From the NCBI GenBank assembly GCA_018660405.1, contig JABJKL010000148.1, forward strand, positions 1 through 25,311: a stretch of 25,311 bases of DNA, in the 5' to 3' direction. The position numbers and the translations under genes were made by a program. Positions 16,298-23,511 of the stretch are shown piece after piece (positions within the stretch are counted from its first letter, which is position 1; each line of letters opens with the position of its first letter). Below the pieces are notes generated by a model that was not told the origin of the DNA, did no database searches, and worked only from the letters and a program-made list of their open reading frames with translations. This DNA is from Pseudomonadota bacterium (GTDB lineage: Bacteria > Pseudomonadota > Gammaproteobacteria > Arenicellales > Arenicellaceae).

Positions 16298-17452
16298 TTG
16301 AGCCTCACGCCCCCACTATCTCTCTACGTACACATGCCCTGGTGCACACGAAAGTGCCCCTATTGTGACTTTAATTCCCACGAATTACGCGGGTCCGTGA
16401 ACGAGCGCGAATATGTAAAGGCTCTGCTAGCCGACTTGCAGCAAGACGCGACACTCATTCAAGGGCGCGAAATCGAAACCATTTTTATCGGTGGCGGAAC
16501 ACCGTCGCTTTTTTCGGGTGACGCTATCGCCAGCCTGCTCGAAGGAATATCCACTCGAATCGACTGTGCCGCAAACCTGGAAGTCACCATGGAAGCGAAT
16601 CCGGGCAGCAGCGAATTGAGGAAATTCTCAGCTTTTCGCTCAGCAGGCGTAAACCGAATTTCTATTGGCGTCCAAAGTTTCACCAGCAAACACCTGCAAG
16701 CGCTTGGCCGGGTTCACAGCGCCAAGGAGGCGCTTAAAGCCGCGGCCGCGGCCAGTCAGGCCGGCTTTAAACGTATTAATTTAGACATTATGTACGCGCT
16801 ATCTGGGCAAACGGTTGGCGAGGCCTCCCGCGACGTTGAACAGGCAGTCGCAATAAACCCTGAGCACCTGTCGTGTTATCAACTTACCATCGAACCAAAC
16901 ACTCAATTTCATGCACAGCCGCCGAAGCTGCCAGACGAAGAGCTTGGCTGGGAAATTCAGCAGACCGTCCACCAACTATTAAGCTCCGCGGACTATCAGC
17001 AATACGAGGTATCCGCATGGGCAACCGCCGGAGCCGAGTGCCGTCACAACCTGAATTATTGGCGATTCGGCGATTACCTGGGTATCGGTGCTGGCGCGCA
17101 CGGAAAAGTAAGCCGCCTCGACGGTTCGATAGAACGGTATTGGAAACAGAAACATCCAAATAAATATCTGCAATCCTCGCAGAGCAATGCTCGCTTTGGC
17201 GGCCGCGCGGGCATCATCGGTCAAAAACAACTGGGATTCGAGTTCCTGCTGAACGCGCTACGTCTCAAACAAGGTTTCGAAATCGAACTCTTTGAACAGC
17301 GTACAGGTTTAAAAATAGAATCACTCGCGCCCACTTTAAGCAAACAATTCGAAAAGGGATGGCTGATCGAGTCCGGTTCGACGATAAAATGTTCCGAAAT
17401 CGGCTATCGGTTTTTAGACGACCTGCTGACCGAATATTTACCACCACCTTAA
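16298..17452 (+). CDS. hemW: Radical SAM heme chaperone HemW
   Basis: HemW is a radical-SAM-fold protein related to oxygen-independent coproporphyrinogen oxidase (HemN) that binds heme and delivers it to respiratory enzymes. The 384 residues are typical. The iron-sulfur motif C-x3-C-x2-C is Cys16, Cys20 and Cys23 in H-M-P-W-C-T-R-K-C-P-Y-C-D-F-N-S-H. It is followed by F-I-G-G-G-T-P-S-L-F, E-A-N-P-G and R-I-S-I-G-V-Q-S-F. The first Cys follows M-P-W rather than the extended N-terminus of HemN, which supports HemW. The start chosen is TTG at 16298, giving M-S-L-T-P-P-L-S-L-Y-V-H. TAAAAT at 16286-16291 could be a -10 box, but it would leave almost no leader. A structured repeat (17466-17601) follows the stop. 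Confidence 0.92.
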   Translation: MSLTPPLSLYVHMPWCTRKCPYCDFNSHELRGSVNEREYVKALLADLQQDATLIQGREIETIFIGGGTPSLFSGDAIASLLEGISTRIDCAANLEVTMEANPGSSELRKFSAFRSAGVNRISIGVQSFTSKHLQALGRVHSAKEALKAAAAASQAGFKRINLDIMYALSGQTVGEASRDVEQAVAINPEHLSCYQLTIEPNTQFHAQPPKLPDEELGWEIQQTVHQLLSSADYQQYEVSAWATAGAECRHNLNYWRFGDYLGIGAGAHGKVSRLDGSIERYWKQKHPNKYLQSSQSNARFGGRAGIIGQKQLGFEFLLNALRLKQGFEIELFEQRTGLKIESLAPTLSKQFEKGWLIESGSTIKCSEIGYRFLDDLLTEYLPPP

Positions 17453-17465
17453 CTTCGAAAGACTT

Positions 17466-17601
17466 TTGCGCAAGCAGGAATTTTGTCTTCTTGTAACGTT
17501 AGCCAAGGCAAAAACGCACGGAATGAGAGAGTTTATATGTCATAAATGACCGATTAGAGACCGTTTTTAACGCCGCCAGAGGACAACACACAATTGCGCA
17601 A
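17466..17601. repeat. Structured dispersed repeat, copy A
   Basis: This roughly 136-bp element fills the gap between the convergent ends of hemW and slyX. Its ends are TTGCGCAA (17466-17473 and 17594-17601), which pair with each other. Further in, TGTCTTC can pair with GAGGACA (one G-T pair), AAAAACG (17510-17516) with CGTTTTT (17562-17568), and TTTAT with ATAAA at the centre. The core from AAGGC at 17505 through GCCGCCAGAGGA is nearly the same as in copy B at 19161-19297, in the same orientation. No open reading frame is apparent. Confidence 0.8.
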
Positions 17602-17609
17602 TGGTCTTT

Positions 17610-17846
17610 CTAATAGTGGGGCGGCTTCTCATCCAATATCGCCTCCGCATTTGCCTGCTGCGCGCTTATCTGCCTATACCTTTCATGTAACAAAGCATTT
17701 GCGCTTTTTAATTCGATCAACTCTTGCTGCTGCTTGCTTACCGCGTCATTGAGCTGTTGGACCAACTCTTCAAGAAAGGCGAGCTTTTCTTGTAATTGTT
17801 CAAACGGCTCACGCTCGTTCCCGCTCTGACGCCTGGACTTAGACAT
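17610..17846 (-). CDS. slyX: SlyX family coiled-coil protein
   Basis: SlyX is a small conserved gammaproteobacterial protein of unknown function, named from its position beside slyD in E. coli. The 78 residues are almost wholly alpha-helical, with a heptad-like coiled coil (about 14-55: L-A-F-L-E-E-L-V-Q-Q-L-N and onward). The characteristic C-terminus D-E-K-P-P-H-Y is intact. The ATG at 17846 is preferred over a TTG one codon earlier. It overlaps the end of the phosphofructokinase gene by 8 bases, so translation is probably coupled and the pair share a transcript. The E. coli slyX-slyD neighbourhood is not present. Nothing ties it mechanistically to glycolysis. Confidence 0.88.
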   Translation of the reverse strand: MSKSRRQSGNEREPFEQLQEKLAFLEELVQQLNDAVSKQQQELIELKSANALLHERYRQISAQQANAEAILDEKPPHY

Positions 17847-19104
17847 CAAAGGGCTCCGTTAGCTTCTTCGATACCATCACGCCTTTTATCCTGACGTACT
17901 CCGGCATTCCGTTTTTATAAGGTGGGTAGTCCTCACCATTGATCAGCGGTAGTAAATAGTCCCGACATTTTTTGGTGATCCCGAAACCGTCTTTACTGAT
18001 AAAACTTTTTGGCATCATTTTTTCCTTATTCGCCACTTTTGAAAGCGCCACTTCGCCGGTAGTCCAGGAATATTTCGCGGTTTTTTTTCGATCAATCGTA
18101 ACCATCACTGAATTCTTGCCCTGCAGGGCATACTCGACAGCCTTTTTACCAACGGCATAGGCGTGTTCGACGTCGGTTTTTGAGGCTATATGCCGCGCTG
18201 AACGCTGCATATAATCCGCCACACCCCAGTGGTACTTATAGCCGGTGGCTTGTCGAACCAAATTAGCCACTACCGGCGCAACGCCTCCCAGCTGGGCGTG
18301 TCCAAATGCATCGGTGGTGCCGGCATCCGCCAAAAACCGGTCTCGATAATCGCGCACACCTTCCGATACCACAATGGTCACATAACCATATTGCTTAACC
18401 TTTTGTTTCACTCGGGCGATAAATTCCTTTTTCTTGAATGGCACTTCCGGAAACAGAATGACGACTGGAATATCATTCGCCCCATCGGCTACCAACCCCC
18501 CTGCCGCCGCAATCCAGCCAGCATGACGGCCCATCACTTCAAGCACAAACACTTTGGTCGATGTTTCGCACATGCTGGCTACGTCATAACTCGCTTCCCG
18601 GGCCGACACAGCAATGTATTTGGCAACCGAGCCAAACCCTGGGCAACAATCAGTCAGCGGCAGATCATTATCAACCGTTTTCGGAATATGGATTGCCTGA
18701 ATTGGAACGCCCGATTTTTTCGACAGTTGAGATATTTTTAAGCACGTGTCTGCTGAATCGCCACCGCCATTGTAGAAAAAATATCCAATGTTATGCGCTT
18801 TAAATACGTCGATGAGCCGTTCATATTCTGCTCGATTTTCCTTAAGGCTTTTAAGCTTATATCGACATGAGCCAAACGCGCCTGCAGGGGTGTATCGAAG
18901 CCCGGCTATCGTTTTAACACTCTCTTTGGAAGTATCAATAAGCTCCTCGTGCAGCGCGCCAATAATGCCGTTTCGACCTGCATAAATCTTGCCGATTTTA
19001 TCCTTGTTTGCTCTAGCCGTTTCAATAACACCGCACGCGCTGGCATTAATCACAGCGGTAACACCGCCCGATTGTGCGTAAAATGCGTTTTTAGGCTTAC
19101 TCAC
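17839..19104 (-). CDS. pfp: 6-phosphofructokinase, pyrophosphate-dependent type
   Basis: This 421-residue phosphofructokinase interconverts fructose 6-phosphate and fructose 1,6-bisphosphate. Residues that set the phosphoryl donor are readable: Asp116 in Y-N-G-G-G-D-S-A-D-T stands where ATP enzymes have Gly104, and Lys142 in P-K-T-V-D-N-D-L stands where they have Gly124. Both indicate pyrophosphate use, which makes the reaction reversible. The catalytic Asp is Asp145. P-G-F-G-S-V-A-K-Y and E-V-M-G-R-H-A-G-W (fructose phosphate site) are intact. The start is GTG at 19104, eight bases after a perfect AAGGAG site; an ATG eight codons earlier would place that site inside the coding region. It overlaps slyX. 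Copy B of the structured repeat lies between it and the divergent mtgA. Confidence 0.9.
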   Translation of the reverse strand: MSKPKNAFYAQSGGVTAVINASACGVIETARANKDKIGKIYAGRNGIIGALHEELIDTSKESVKTIAGLRYTPAGAFGSCRYKLKSLKENRAEYERLIDVFKAHNIGYFFYNGGGDSADTCLKISQLSKKSGVPIQAIHIPKTVDNDLPLTDCCPGFGSVAKYIAVSAREASYDVASMCETSTKVFVLEVMGRHAGWIAAAGGLVADGANDIPVVILFPEVPFKKKEFIARVKQKVKQYGYVTIVVSEGVRDYRDRFLADAGTTDAFGHAQLGGVAPVVANLVRQATGYKYHWGVADYMQRSARHIASKTDVEHAYAVGKKAVEYALQGKNSVMVTIDRKKTAKYSWTTGEVALSKVANKEKMMPKSFISKDGFGITKKCRDYLLPLINGEDYPPYKNGMPEYVRIKGVMVSKKLTEPFDV

Positions 19105-19112
19105 TAAATAAT

Positions 19113-19118
19113 CTCCTT
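19113..19118 (-). promoter_or_regulatory. pfp: Strong ribosome binding site deciding the pfp start
   Basis: The minus strand reads AAGGAG followed by eight bases and GTG at 19104. It is the best Shine-Dalgarno match I noticed in the window and selects the GTG over the ATG at 19128. Confidence 0.85.
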
Positions 19119-19160
19119 GGCAAAGCAATTAGTCTTTATGTTTTAAATACTTAGAGGCCT

Positions 19161-19297
19161 ATGCACGAGCAGGGATTTTATTCTCTCGTAAAGTCCAGGC
19201 AAGGCAAAAACGTACGGAAAGAGGGAGTTTATATCGTATAAATGACCGATTGAGTACGTTTTTAACGCCGCCAGAGGATAAAATAACAATCGTGCTT
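19161..19297. repeat. Structured dispersed repeat, copy B
   Basis: This second copy of the element at 17466-17601, in the same orientation, lies between the divergent pfp and mtgA genes. Ends TGCACGA and TCGTGC pair. ATTTTATTCTC pairs with GAGGATAAAAT (one G-T pair), AAAAACGTAC (19206-19215) pairs perfectly with GTACGTTTTT (19254-19263), and TTTATA (19228-19233) with TATAAA (19237-19242) around a 3-base loop. Several stem differences from copy A are compensatory. It may form part of the upstream region of either gene. Confidence 0.8.
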
Positions 19298-19350
19298 AGG
19301 GCTCTGGAATTCTCCCACATCAGCTCGACGCATCAAAGCACAGTAATCAA

Positions 19351-20052
19351 TTGATAAAACGCAGGCAAAAAACGTTTTCCTTTACCCGCTTCTCCATCAA
19401 GCTGGTTATCGTGATATGCCTTTTTAGCGCATTGCCTATGCTCTTTTTGCGTTATGTCGACCCAACAACCAGCAGTTTTATTTTGCAGAACGAGCGCAGC
19501 GCCGGTCGATCAGCAAGCATGCAATGGACCCCGCTCGAGCACATTTCAGAATCGCTTCAGCTAGCAGTGATGGCATCGGAAGATCAAAAATTTCCTTTCC
19601 ACCGTGGCCTGGATGTTATTCAGATTCGCAATGCGTTTGCCGTAAACCAAAATCGAATTCGCCCGTTGGGTGCCAGCACAATTACCCAACAAACCATTAA
19701 AAATTTGTTCCTTTGGAGCGGCCAGAGCTATGTTCGTAAAGGTGTCGAAGCGTGGTTGGCGCTTTGGCTGGAATTAATCGTACCTAAATATCGTATTCTG
19801 GAAATTTACGTGAACATTGCCCAGTGGGGTCCCACCCATTACGGTGCCGAGGTTGCAGCACAAAGATATTTTGACATTAGCGCCAGTGACCTCAATGACC
19901 AACAAGCGGCACTGCTTGCAGCGTCTCTGCCATCGCCTTCCCGATCCACCCCCGACCAACCATCGGAATATTTAACCGCACAAGCTAATAAAGTGTTAGC
20001 TATTATTCCGACCTTGCGAACACAGGGTTATATCGTTGGGCTTTATCTATAA
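19351..20052 (+). CDS. mtgA: Monofunctional biosynthetic peptidoglycan transglycosylase
   Basis: MtgA polymerises lipid II into glycan strands at the outer face of the inner membrane. The 233 residues match the family. One N-terminal membrane anchor is visible at about 15-34. The GT51 domain follows: motif 1 has A-V-M-A-S-E-D-Q-K-F-P-F-H-R-G-L-D with catalytic Glu77, motif 2 is G-A-S-T-I-T-Q-Q-T-I-K-N-L-F-L-W, and motif 3 is Y-R-I-L-E-I-Y-V-N-I-A-Q-W-G followed by Y-G-A-E-V-A-A-Q-R-Y-F. There is no transpeptidase domain, which separates it from bifunctional penicillin-binding proteins. The chosen start is TTG at 19351 without a clear ribosome binding site, so the start is uncertain by a few codons. 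It is upstream of hemB by 65 bases. Confidence 0.93.
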   Translation: MIKRRQKTFSFTRFSIKLVIVICLFSALPMLFLRYVDPTTSSFILQNERSAGRSASMQWTPLEHISESLQLAVMASEDQKFPFHRGLDVIQIRNAFAVNQNRIRPLGASTITQQTIKNLFLWSGQSYVRKGVEAWLALWLELIVPKYRILEIYVNIAQWGPTHYGAEVAAQRYFDISASDLNDQQAALLAASLPSPSRSTPDQPSEYLTAQANKVLAIIPTLRTQGYIVGLYL

Positions 20053-20117
20053 GAAACTCTTGCTTTCCTCTTACGCGGGAGAATGCGAAAATCGCCCGAT
20101 AATGAGGTTCAAATCAA

Positions 20118-21125
20118 ATGCCTGAATTCCCTTCCCGCACTTATCCATACAGTCGCCCAAGGCGAAATCGCAAAAGCCCGTTCATCAGAGATCTGGTTCG
20201 CGAAACCGTTTTGCTGCCCAGTGATCTGATTCTTCCCGTTTTTGTGATCGAAGGACACAACGAAACTCAGGCGATTGCCTCCATGCCCGGCGTGGAGCGC
20301 TTGACTATCGACCACTTGATCGACAAAGCCGAACACCTGGTATCACTTGGAGTGCCTGCGGTAGCCTTGTTTCCGGTGGTCGGGGACGATAATAAATCTC
20401 TGAATGCAGAAGAGGCGTTCAACCCCGATGGTTTAGCGCAACGAGCAACCGCAGCCTTAAAAGACGCAATACCCGATATTGGAGTCATTACAGACGTCGC
20501 TTTGGATCCGTTTACCACGCATGGCCAGGATGGCCTGATCGACACCCACGGCTACGTTTTAAACGACGAAACGATTGAAGTGCTCATGAAGCAAGCGCTT
20601 TCCCATGCAAAGGCCGGTGCCGACCTAATTGCTCCTTCAGATATGATGGACGGGCGTATCGGTGCGATTCGAGAGTCTCTGGAAGAGGAAGGATTTTCAA
20701 ACACCGGAATTTTGGCTTATGCGGCAAAATATGCTTCTGCATATTACGGCCCCTTCCGGGATGCCGTCGGTTCTGCGGGCAACCTGGGCGGTGACGGCAA
20801 ACACACCTACCAAATAGACCCTGCCAACTCAGATGAAGCCCTGCAAGAAGTGGCTGCGGATATTCAAGAAGGCGCGGATATTGTGATGGTTAAGCCTGGT
20901 TTGCCTTACTTGGATATCGTGTATCGGGTGAAAACCACCTTTGCGATGCCAACTTTTGTTTACCAGGTCGGCGGCGAGTACGTCGGAATAAAAGCGCCAG
21001 CCCAAGCGGGCTGGCTGGATGAGCAAGCCGCAGCACTGGAGTCGCTGGTTTCGATTAAGCGCGCTGGCGCAGACGGTATCTTGACTTATTTCGCGGAACA
21101 AGCTGCCGAATGGCTAAACGAATAG
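20118..21125 (+). CDS. hemB: Delta-aminolevulinic acid dehydratase (porphobilinogen synthase)
   Basis: HemB condenses two 5-aminolevulinate molecules to porphobilinogen, the second step of tetrapyrrole synthesis in this group. The 335 residues are full length. Schiff-base lysines are Lys204 (A-Y-A-A-K-Y-A-S-A-Y-Y-G-P-F) and Lys259 (V-M-V-K-P-G-L-P-Y-L-D). P-S-D-M-M-D-G-R-I-G-A-I lies between the metal region and Lys204. The site that is a Cys triad in zinc enzymes reads D-V-A-L-D-P-F-T-T-H-G-Q-D-G here (Asp126, Asp130, Asp138), as in the Mg-dependent Pseudomonas enzyme. A GAGG lies about 11 bases before the ATG. hemW, at 16298, also handles heme but is not adjacent. Confidence 0.97.
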   Translation: MPEFPSRTYPYSRPRRNRKSPFIRDLVRETVLLPSDLILPVFVIEGHNETQAIASMPGVERLTIDHLIDKAEHLVSLGVPAVALFPVVGDDNKSLNAEEAFNPDGLAQRATAALKDAIPDIGVITDVALDPFTTHGQDGLIDTHGYVLNDETIEVLMKQALSHAKAGADLIAPSDMMDGRIGAIRESLEEEGFSNTGILAYAAKYASAYYGPFRDAVGSAGNLGGDGKHTYQIDPANSDEALQEVAADIQEGADIVMVKPGLPYLDIVYRVKTTFAMPTFVYQVGGEYVGIKAPAQAGWLDEQAAALESLVSIKRAGADGILTYFAEQAAEWLNE

Positions 21126-21180
21126 GTTTCCGCTACCAGCCCCAGCCTCATTAACGACAAACATTACGAGAAGTGCCTAA

Positions 21181-21549
21181 CTATTTATCTATAACCGTTT
21201 TCTTGCCCTTCTCATCCACCGCGACGAAGGTAATATTCGTCTCAAACAAAATACGCCCCTCGTTAGTCTCATAACGTTGGCCAGTAACACTTACATGGTA
21301 AGTCGCAGAGGTCGCCCCTACACGCGTTTGCTCGCACTCAAAACACAAAATCTGGCCGCGCGCGATCTGGTATTTAAATTCGACCTCATCCAGGCCGATC
21401 GTCACAAACTTATGCCCTGGCAAATCCAGGGTCACACGAATGTAGGCGATTTCATCAACCCACTTTAGAAGATTCCCCCCAAACAAAAACCCGTAGTCGT
21501 TCAGGTGCTCGGGTAAAACAATTTTGTAATGCTGCATCTTGTTTGCCAT
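21181..21549 (-). CDS. Hotdog-fold acyl-CoA thioesterase
   Basis: This single hotdog domain of 122 residues is related to the YciA/4HBT group, which hydrolyses acyl-CoA to free acid and CoA. The active-site segment is P-E-H-L-N-D-Y-G-F-L-F-G-G-N-L-L-K-W-V-D-E, with the Asn/Asp and the G-G start of the central helix of that group. Later, E-F-K-Y-Q-I, G-Q-I-L-C-F-E-C and F-E-T-N-I-T-F-V-A-V mark the strands. The ATG at 21549 is preferred, giving M-A-N-K-M-Q-H-Y, with AGGA about 9 bases before it. The frame runs seven codons further upstream, but there is nothing conserved there. It is convergent with hemB and divergent from the DUF971-ubi cluster. The chain-length preference cannot be read from sequence. 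Confidence 0.82.
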   Translation of the reverse strand: MANKMQHYKIVLPEHLNDYGFLFGGNLLKWVDEIAYIRVTLDLPGHKFVTIGLDEVEFKYQIARGQILCFECEQTRVGATSATYHVSVTGQRYETNEGRILFETNITFVAVDEKGKKTVIDK

Positions 21550-21632
21550 ATGGCTTATCCTAACACCCAACTAATCGTAACACCTGCGGAGGTTGCCCGA
21601 GATTGACCTTGGGCTTCGCTACCACAGCGCTA

Positions 21633-21638
21633 TATAAT
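21633..21638 (+). promoter_or_regulatory. Candidate -10 box for the DUF971-ubiEJB cluster
   Basis: A perfect TATAAT lies 75 bases before the ATG at 21713, in the divergent gap. The best -35 at proper distance is the weak TTGGGC (21609-21614, 18-base spacer). Transcription would begin near 21645, which favours the downstream ATG at 21713 over the one at 21653. Confidence 0.4.
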
Positions 21639-21712
21639 GGATTTGCCTGATAATGGAGCAGCAAGTCACCGCTAATCCGTTACCTGTCAAATCTATAATC
21701 AGCAGCCCCAGG

Positions 21713-22126
21713 ATGAACCATATACCAACCGAAATTAAACTGAACCGACAATCGCGCGTATTGACAGTACGGTTTGACGATGAAAATGTCTTTGAGTTGC
21801 CGTGCGAGTTTTTGCGTGTGCACTCGCCATCGGCCGAGGTAAGAGGGCATGGGAAAGGCCAAGAGGTGCTTCAACTTCACAAAGAGCTTGTCAATATTAG
21901 TGCTATTGAGCCGGTCGGTAACTACGCAGTCAGGTTGATATTTGATGACCAACATAATACTGGCCTGTACTCTTGGCCACTGTTGTATGATCTGGGAAAG
22001 AATAGAATAGCGTTATGGCAAAAATATCTGGATCATCTTTCCAACGATCAAATAGCGCGCCAAAGCCAGGCCAGCGACAGTTTGCTGACCGCATCAAATA
22101 GTGACCCTATGGATACCGGGCAATAG
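21713..22126 (+). CDS. DUF971 (gamma-butyrobetaine hydroxylase N-terminal-like) protein
   Basis: This is a stand-alone DUF971 domain protein of 137 residues, the fold found at the N-terminus of gamma-butyrobetaine hydroxylase and in small bacterial proteins of unknown function. Family pieces are clear: P-T-E-I-K-L near the start, F-E-L-P-C-E-F-L-R-V, S-P-S-A-E-V-R-G-H-G, I-E-P-V-G-N-Y-A-V-R-L and G-L-Y-S-W-P-L-L-Y-D-L. The ATG at 21713 gives M-N-H-I-P-T-E, matching the family start; an in-frame ATG at 21653 would add 20 non-conserved residues and sit only about 8 bases after the predicted start of transcription. The C-terminal 25 residues are polar and not conserved. It lies 33 bases before ubiE, an arrangement I recall in other gammaproteobacteria. 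No catalytic function can be claimed. Confidence 0.85.
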   Translation: MNHIPTEIKLNRQSRVLTVRFDDENVFELPCEFLRVHSPSAEVRGHGKGQEVLQLHKELVNISAIEPVGNYAVRLIFDDQHNTGLYSWPLLYDLGKNRIALWQKYLDHLSNDQIARQSQASDSLLTASNSDPMDTGQ

Positions 22127-22159
22127 CCAGAACGATAGTCTAATACCCGCTAGTAACTA

Positions 22160-22906
22160 ATGAACGAAAATCTCACACATTTCGGCTTTCGCGATGTTCC
22201 ACAAGACCAGAAAAGCAAACTGGTTGGCAAAGTATTCCATTCGGTTGCCAGCCGATATGACATTATGAATGATGTCATGTCGTTTGGCGCGCATCGTTTA
22301 TGGAAGCGGTTTGCCATTTCGCAAAGTGGCGTTAAAGAAGGAAATACCGTCCTTGATGTGGCGGCGGGCAGCGGCGATTTGTCGGCCAAATTCTCCGAGC
22401 GCGTTGGCCCGTCTGGTTGGGTTCTGGTAACCGACATAAACGAGTCGATGCTGCTCGTCGGTCGAGATCGCTTAATCGACGCCGGTTGCGCCAATAATTT
22501 GAAATTCATCCTGGCAGATGCGCAGTATTTGCCGTTTAAATCCAACTTTTTTGACTGCGTTAGCATCAGCTTCGGCTTGCGCAACGTGACGGATAAATTA
22601 ATTGCCCTAAGTGCTATGTATCGCTGCTTGAAGCCTGGCGGACGATTACTGGTTTTGGAATTCTCCAAACCCGTACTGCCTTTTTTAAGCAAGGCCTATG
22701 ACGAATACAGTTTCAATGTAATCCCAAGCATGGGTGAACTCATCACCGGCGATAAGGCGTCTTACCAATATTTGGTCGAATCCATTCGCAAACACCCCGC
22801 GCAAGACGAGCTCAAACAATTGATGCTCGATGCGGGTTTTGATCATGCCCGCTATCACAACCTAAGCGCCGGAATAGTCGCGCTACATATCGGCTACAAA
22901 TACTAG
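22160..22906 (+). CDS. ubiE: Ubiquinone/menaquinone biosynthesis C-methyltransferase UbiE
   Basis: UbiE is a SAM-dependent methyltransferase that adds the C-2 methyl of ubiquinone (and methylates demethylmenaquinone where present). The 248 residues are normal. K-V-F-H-S-V-A-S-R-Y-D-I-M-N-D near 24-38 is the UbiE/COQ5 signature. SAM motif I is V-L-D-V-A-A-G-S-G-D near 64-73, V-T-D-I-N-E-S-M-L holds the ribose-binding Asp, and S-I-S-F-G-L-R-N-V-T-D is the second family signature. L-K-P-G-G-R-L-L-V-L-E-F-S-K-P follows. ubiJ begins 11 bases after the stop and ubiB follows, so the three genes form the usual operon for the soluble ubiquinone complex. Confidence 0.96.
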   Translation: MNENLTHFGFRDVPQDQKSKLVGKVFHSVASRYDIMNDVMSFGAHRLWKRFAISQSGVKEGNTVLDVAAGSGDLSAKFSERVGPSGWVLVTDINESMLLVGRDRLIDAGCANNLKFILADAQYLPFKSNFFDCVSISFGLRNVTDKLIALSAMYRCLKPGGRLLVLEFSKPVLPFLSKAYDEYSFNVIPSMGELITGDKASYQYLVESIRKHPAQDELKQLMLDAGFDHARYHNLSAGIVALHIGYKY

Positions 22907-22917
22907 GCACGCTCGCC

Positions 22918-23511
22918 ATGTTAATAGGCTTAATAGAAAATGCCGGCAAAAACGTGCTGGCAACCGACCCGGAAACACTGGCATCGCTTGCGGAGCTATC
23001 GGGCCAGATAGTCGCTGTTGAATTCCGGCAACTCGACAAAACGCTCTATTTACGACCGGTAGCTGACGGCATCGAACTTGAGCTTGATACGGACCTGAAA
23101 GCCAACGTTACTTTTAGCGCCTCCCCCTCGGTATTCTTGCGTGTCGCTCGAAATGGGCTCGACACCGCCGAATATGCGCCTGGTGAATTAGAGATCCGCG
23201 GCGATGCAATTCTTGGTCAGAAATTTGCCAAAGCATTATCAAATATTGATACCGATTGGGAGGAGCTATTATCACAGCAGATTGGTGATGTGCCGGCGCG
23301 CTTGATTAGCAAAGAGCTACAAAAACTTTTTCAATGGGCAAGCAAGCAAAAAGATGTCGCCCAAAAGGATGCTGCCGAGTTCTTGCTTCAGCGCGCCCAA
23401 ATTGGAGCGCAGACACAAGACGTGGACCGATTTATTGCGGCCGTCGATTCGCTCGCCTCGCAAGCCGAGCGGTTTGCCGCAAAACTCGCAAAACTTGAAT
23501 CGCGGTTATGA
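22918..23511 (+). CDS. ubiJ: Ubiquinone biosynthesis accessory protein UbiJ (SCP2 domain)
   Basis: UbiJ is a lipid-binding scaffold of the soluble complex that carries ubiquinone intermediates. The 197 residues show an SCP2-like domain at about 10-110 (L-A-E-L-S-G-Q-I-V-A-V-E-F, L-Y-L-R-P-V-A-D-G, E-L-E-I-R-G-D-A-I-L-G-Q-K-F). A helical, charged C-terminal region of about 80 residues ends in a coiled-coil-like stretch rich in Ala, Lys and Glu. The gene overlaps ubiB by four bases (ATGA), which indicates translational coupling. Its place between ubiE and ubiB is the standard one. Sequence conservation is low in this family, so context carries much of the call. Confidence 0.92.
   Translation: MLIGLIENAGKNVLATDPETLASLAELSGQIVAVEFRQLDKTLYLRPVADGIELELDTDLKANVTFSASPSVFLRVARNGLDTAEYAPGELEIRGDAILGQKFAKALSNIDTDWEELLSQQIGDVPARLISKELQKLFQWASKQKDVAQKDAAEFLLQRAQIGAQTQDVDRFIAAVDSLASQAERFAAKLAKLESRL

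Noticed and set aside
16286..16300. TAAAAT placed seven bases before the hemW TTG, suggesting a leaderless message
   Set aside because: There is no matching -35, and leaderless translation from TTG is inefficient; a chance AT-rich hexamer is as likely.
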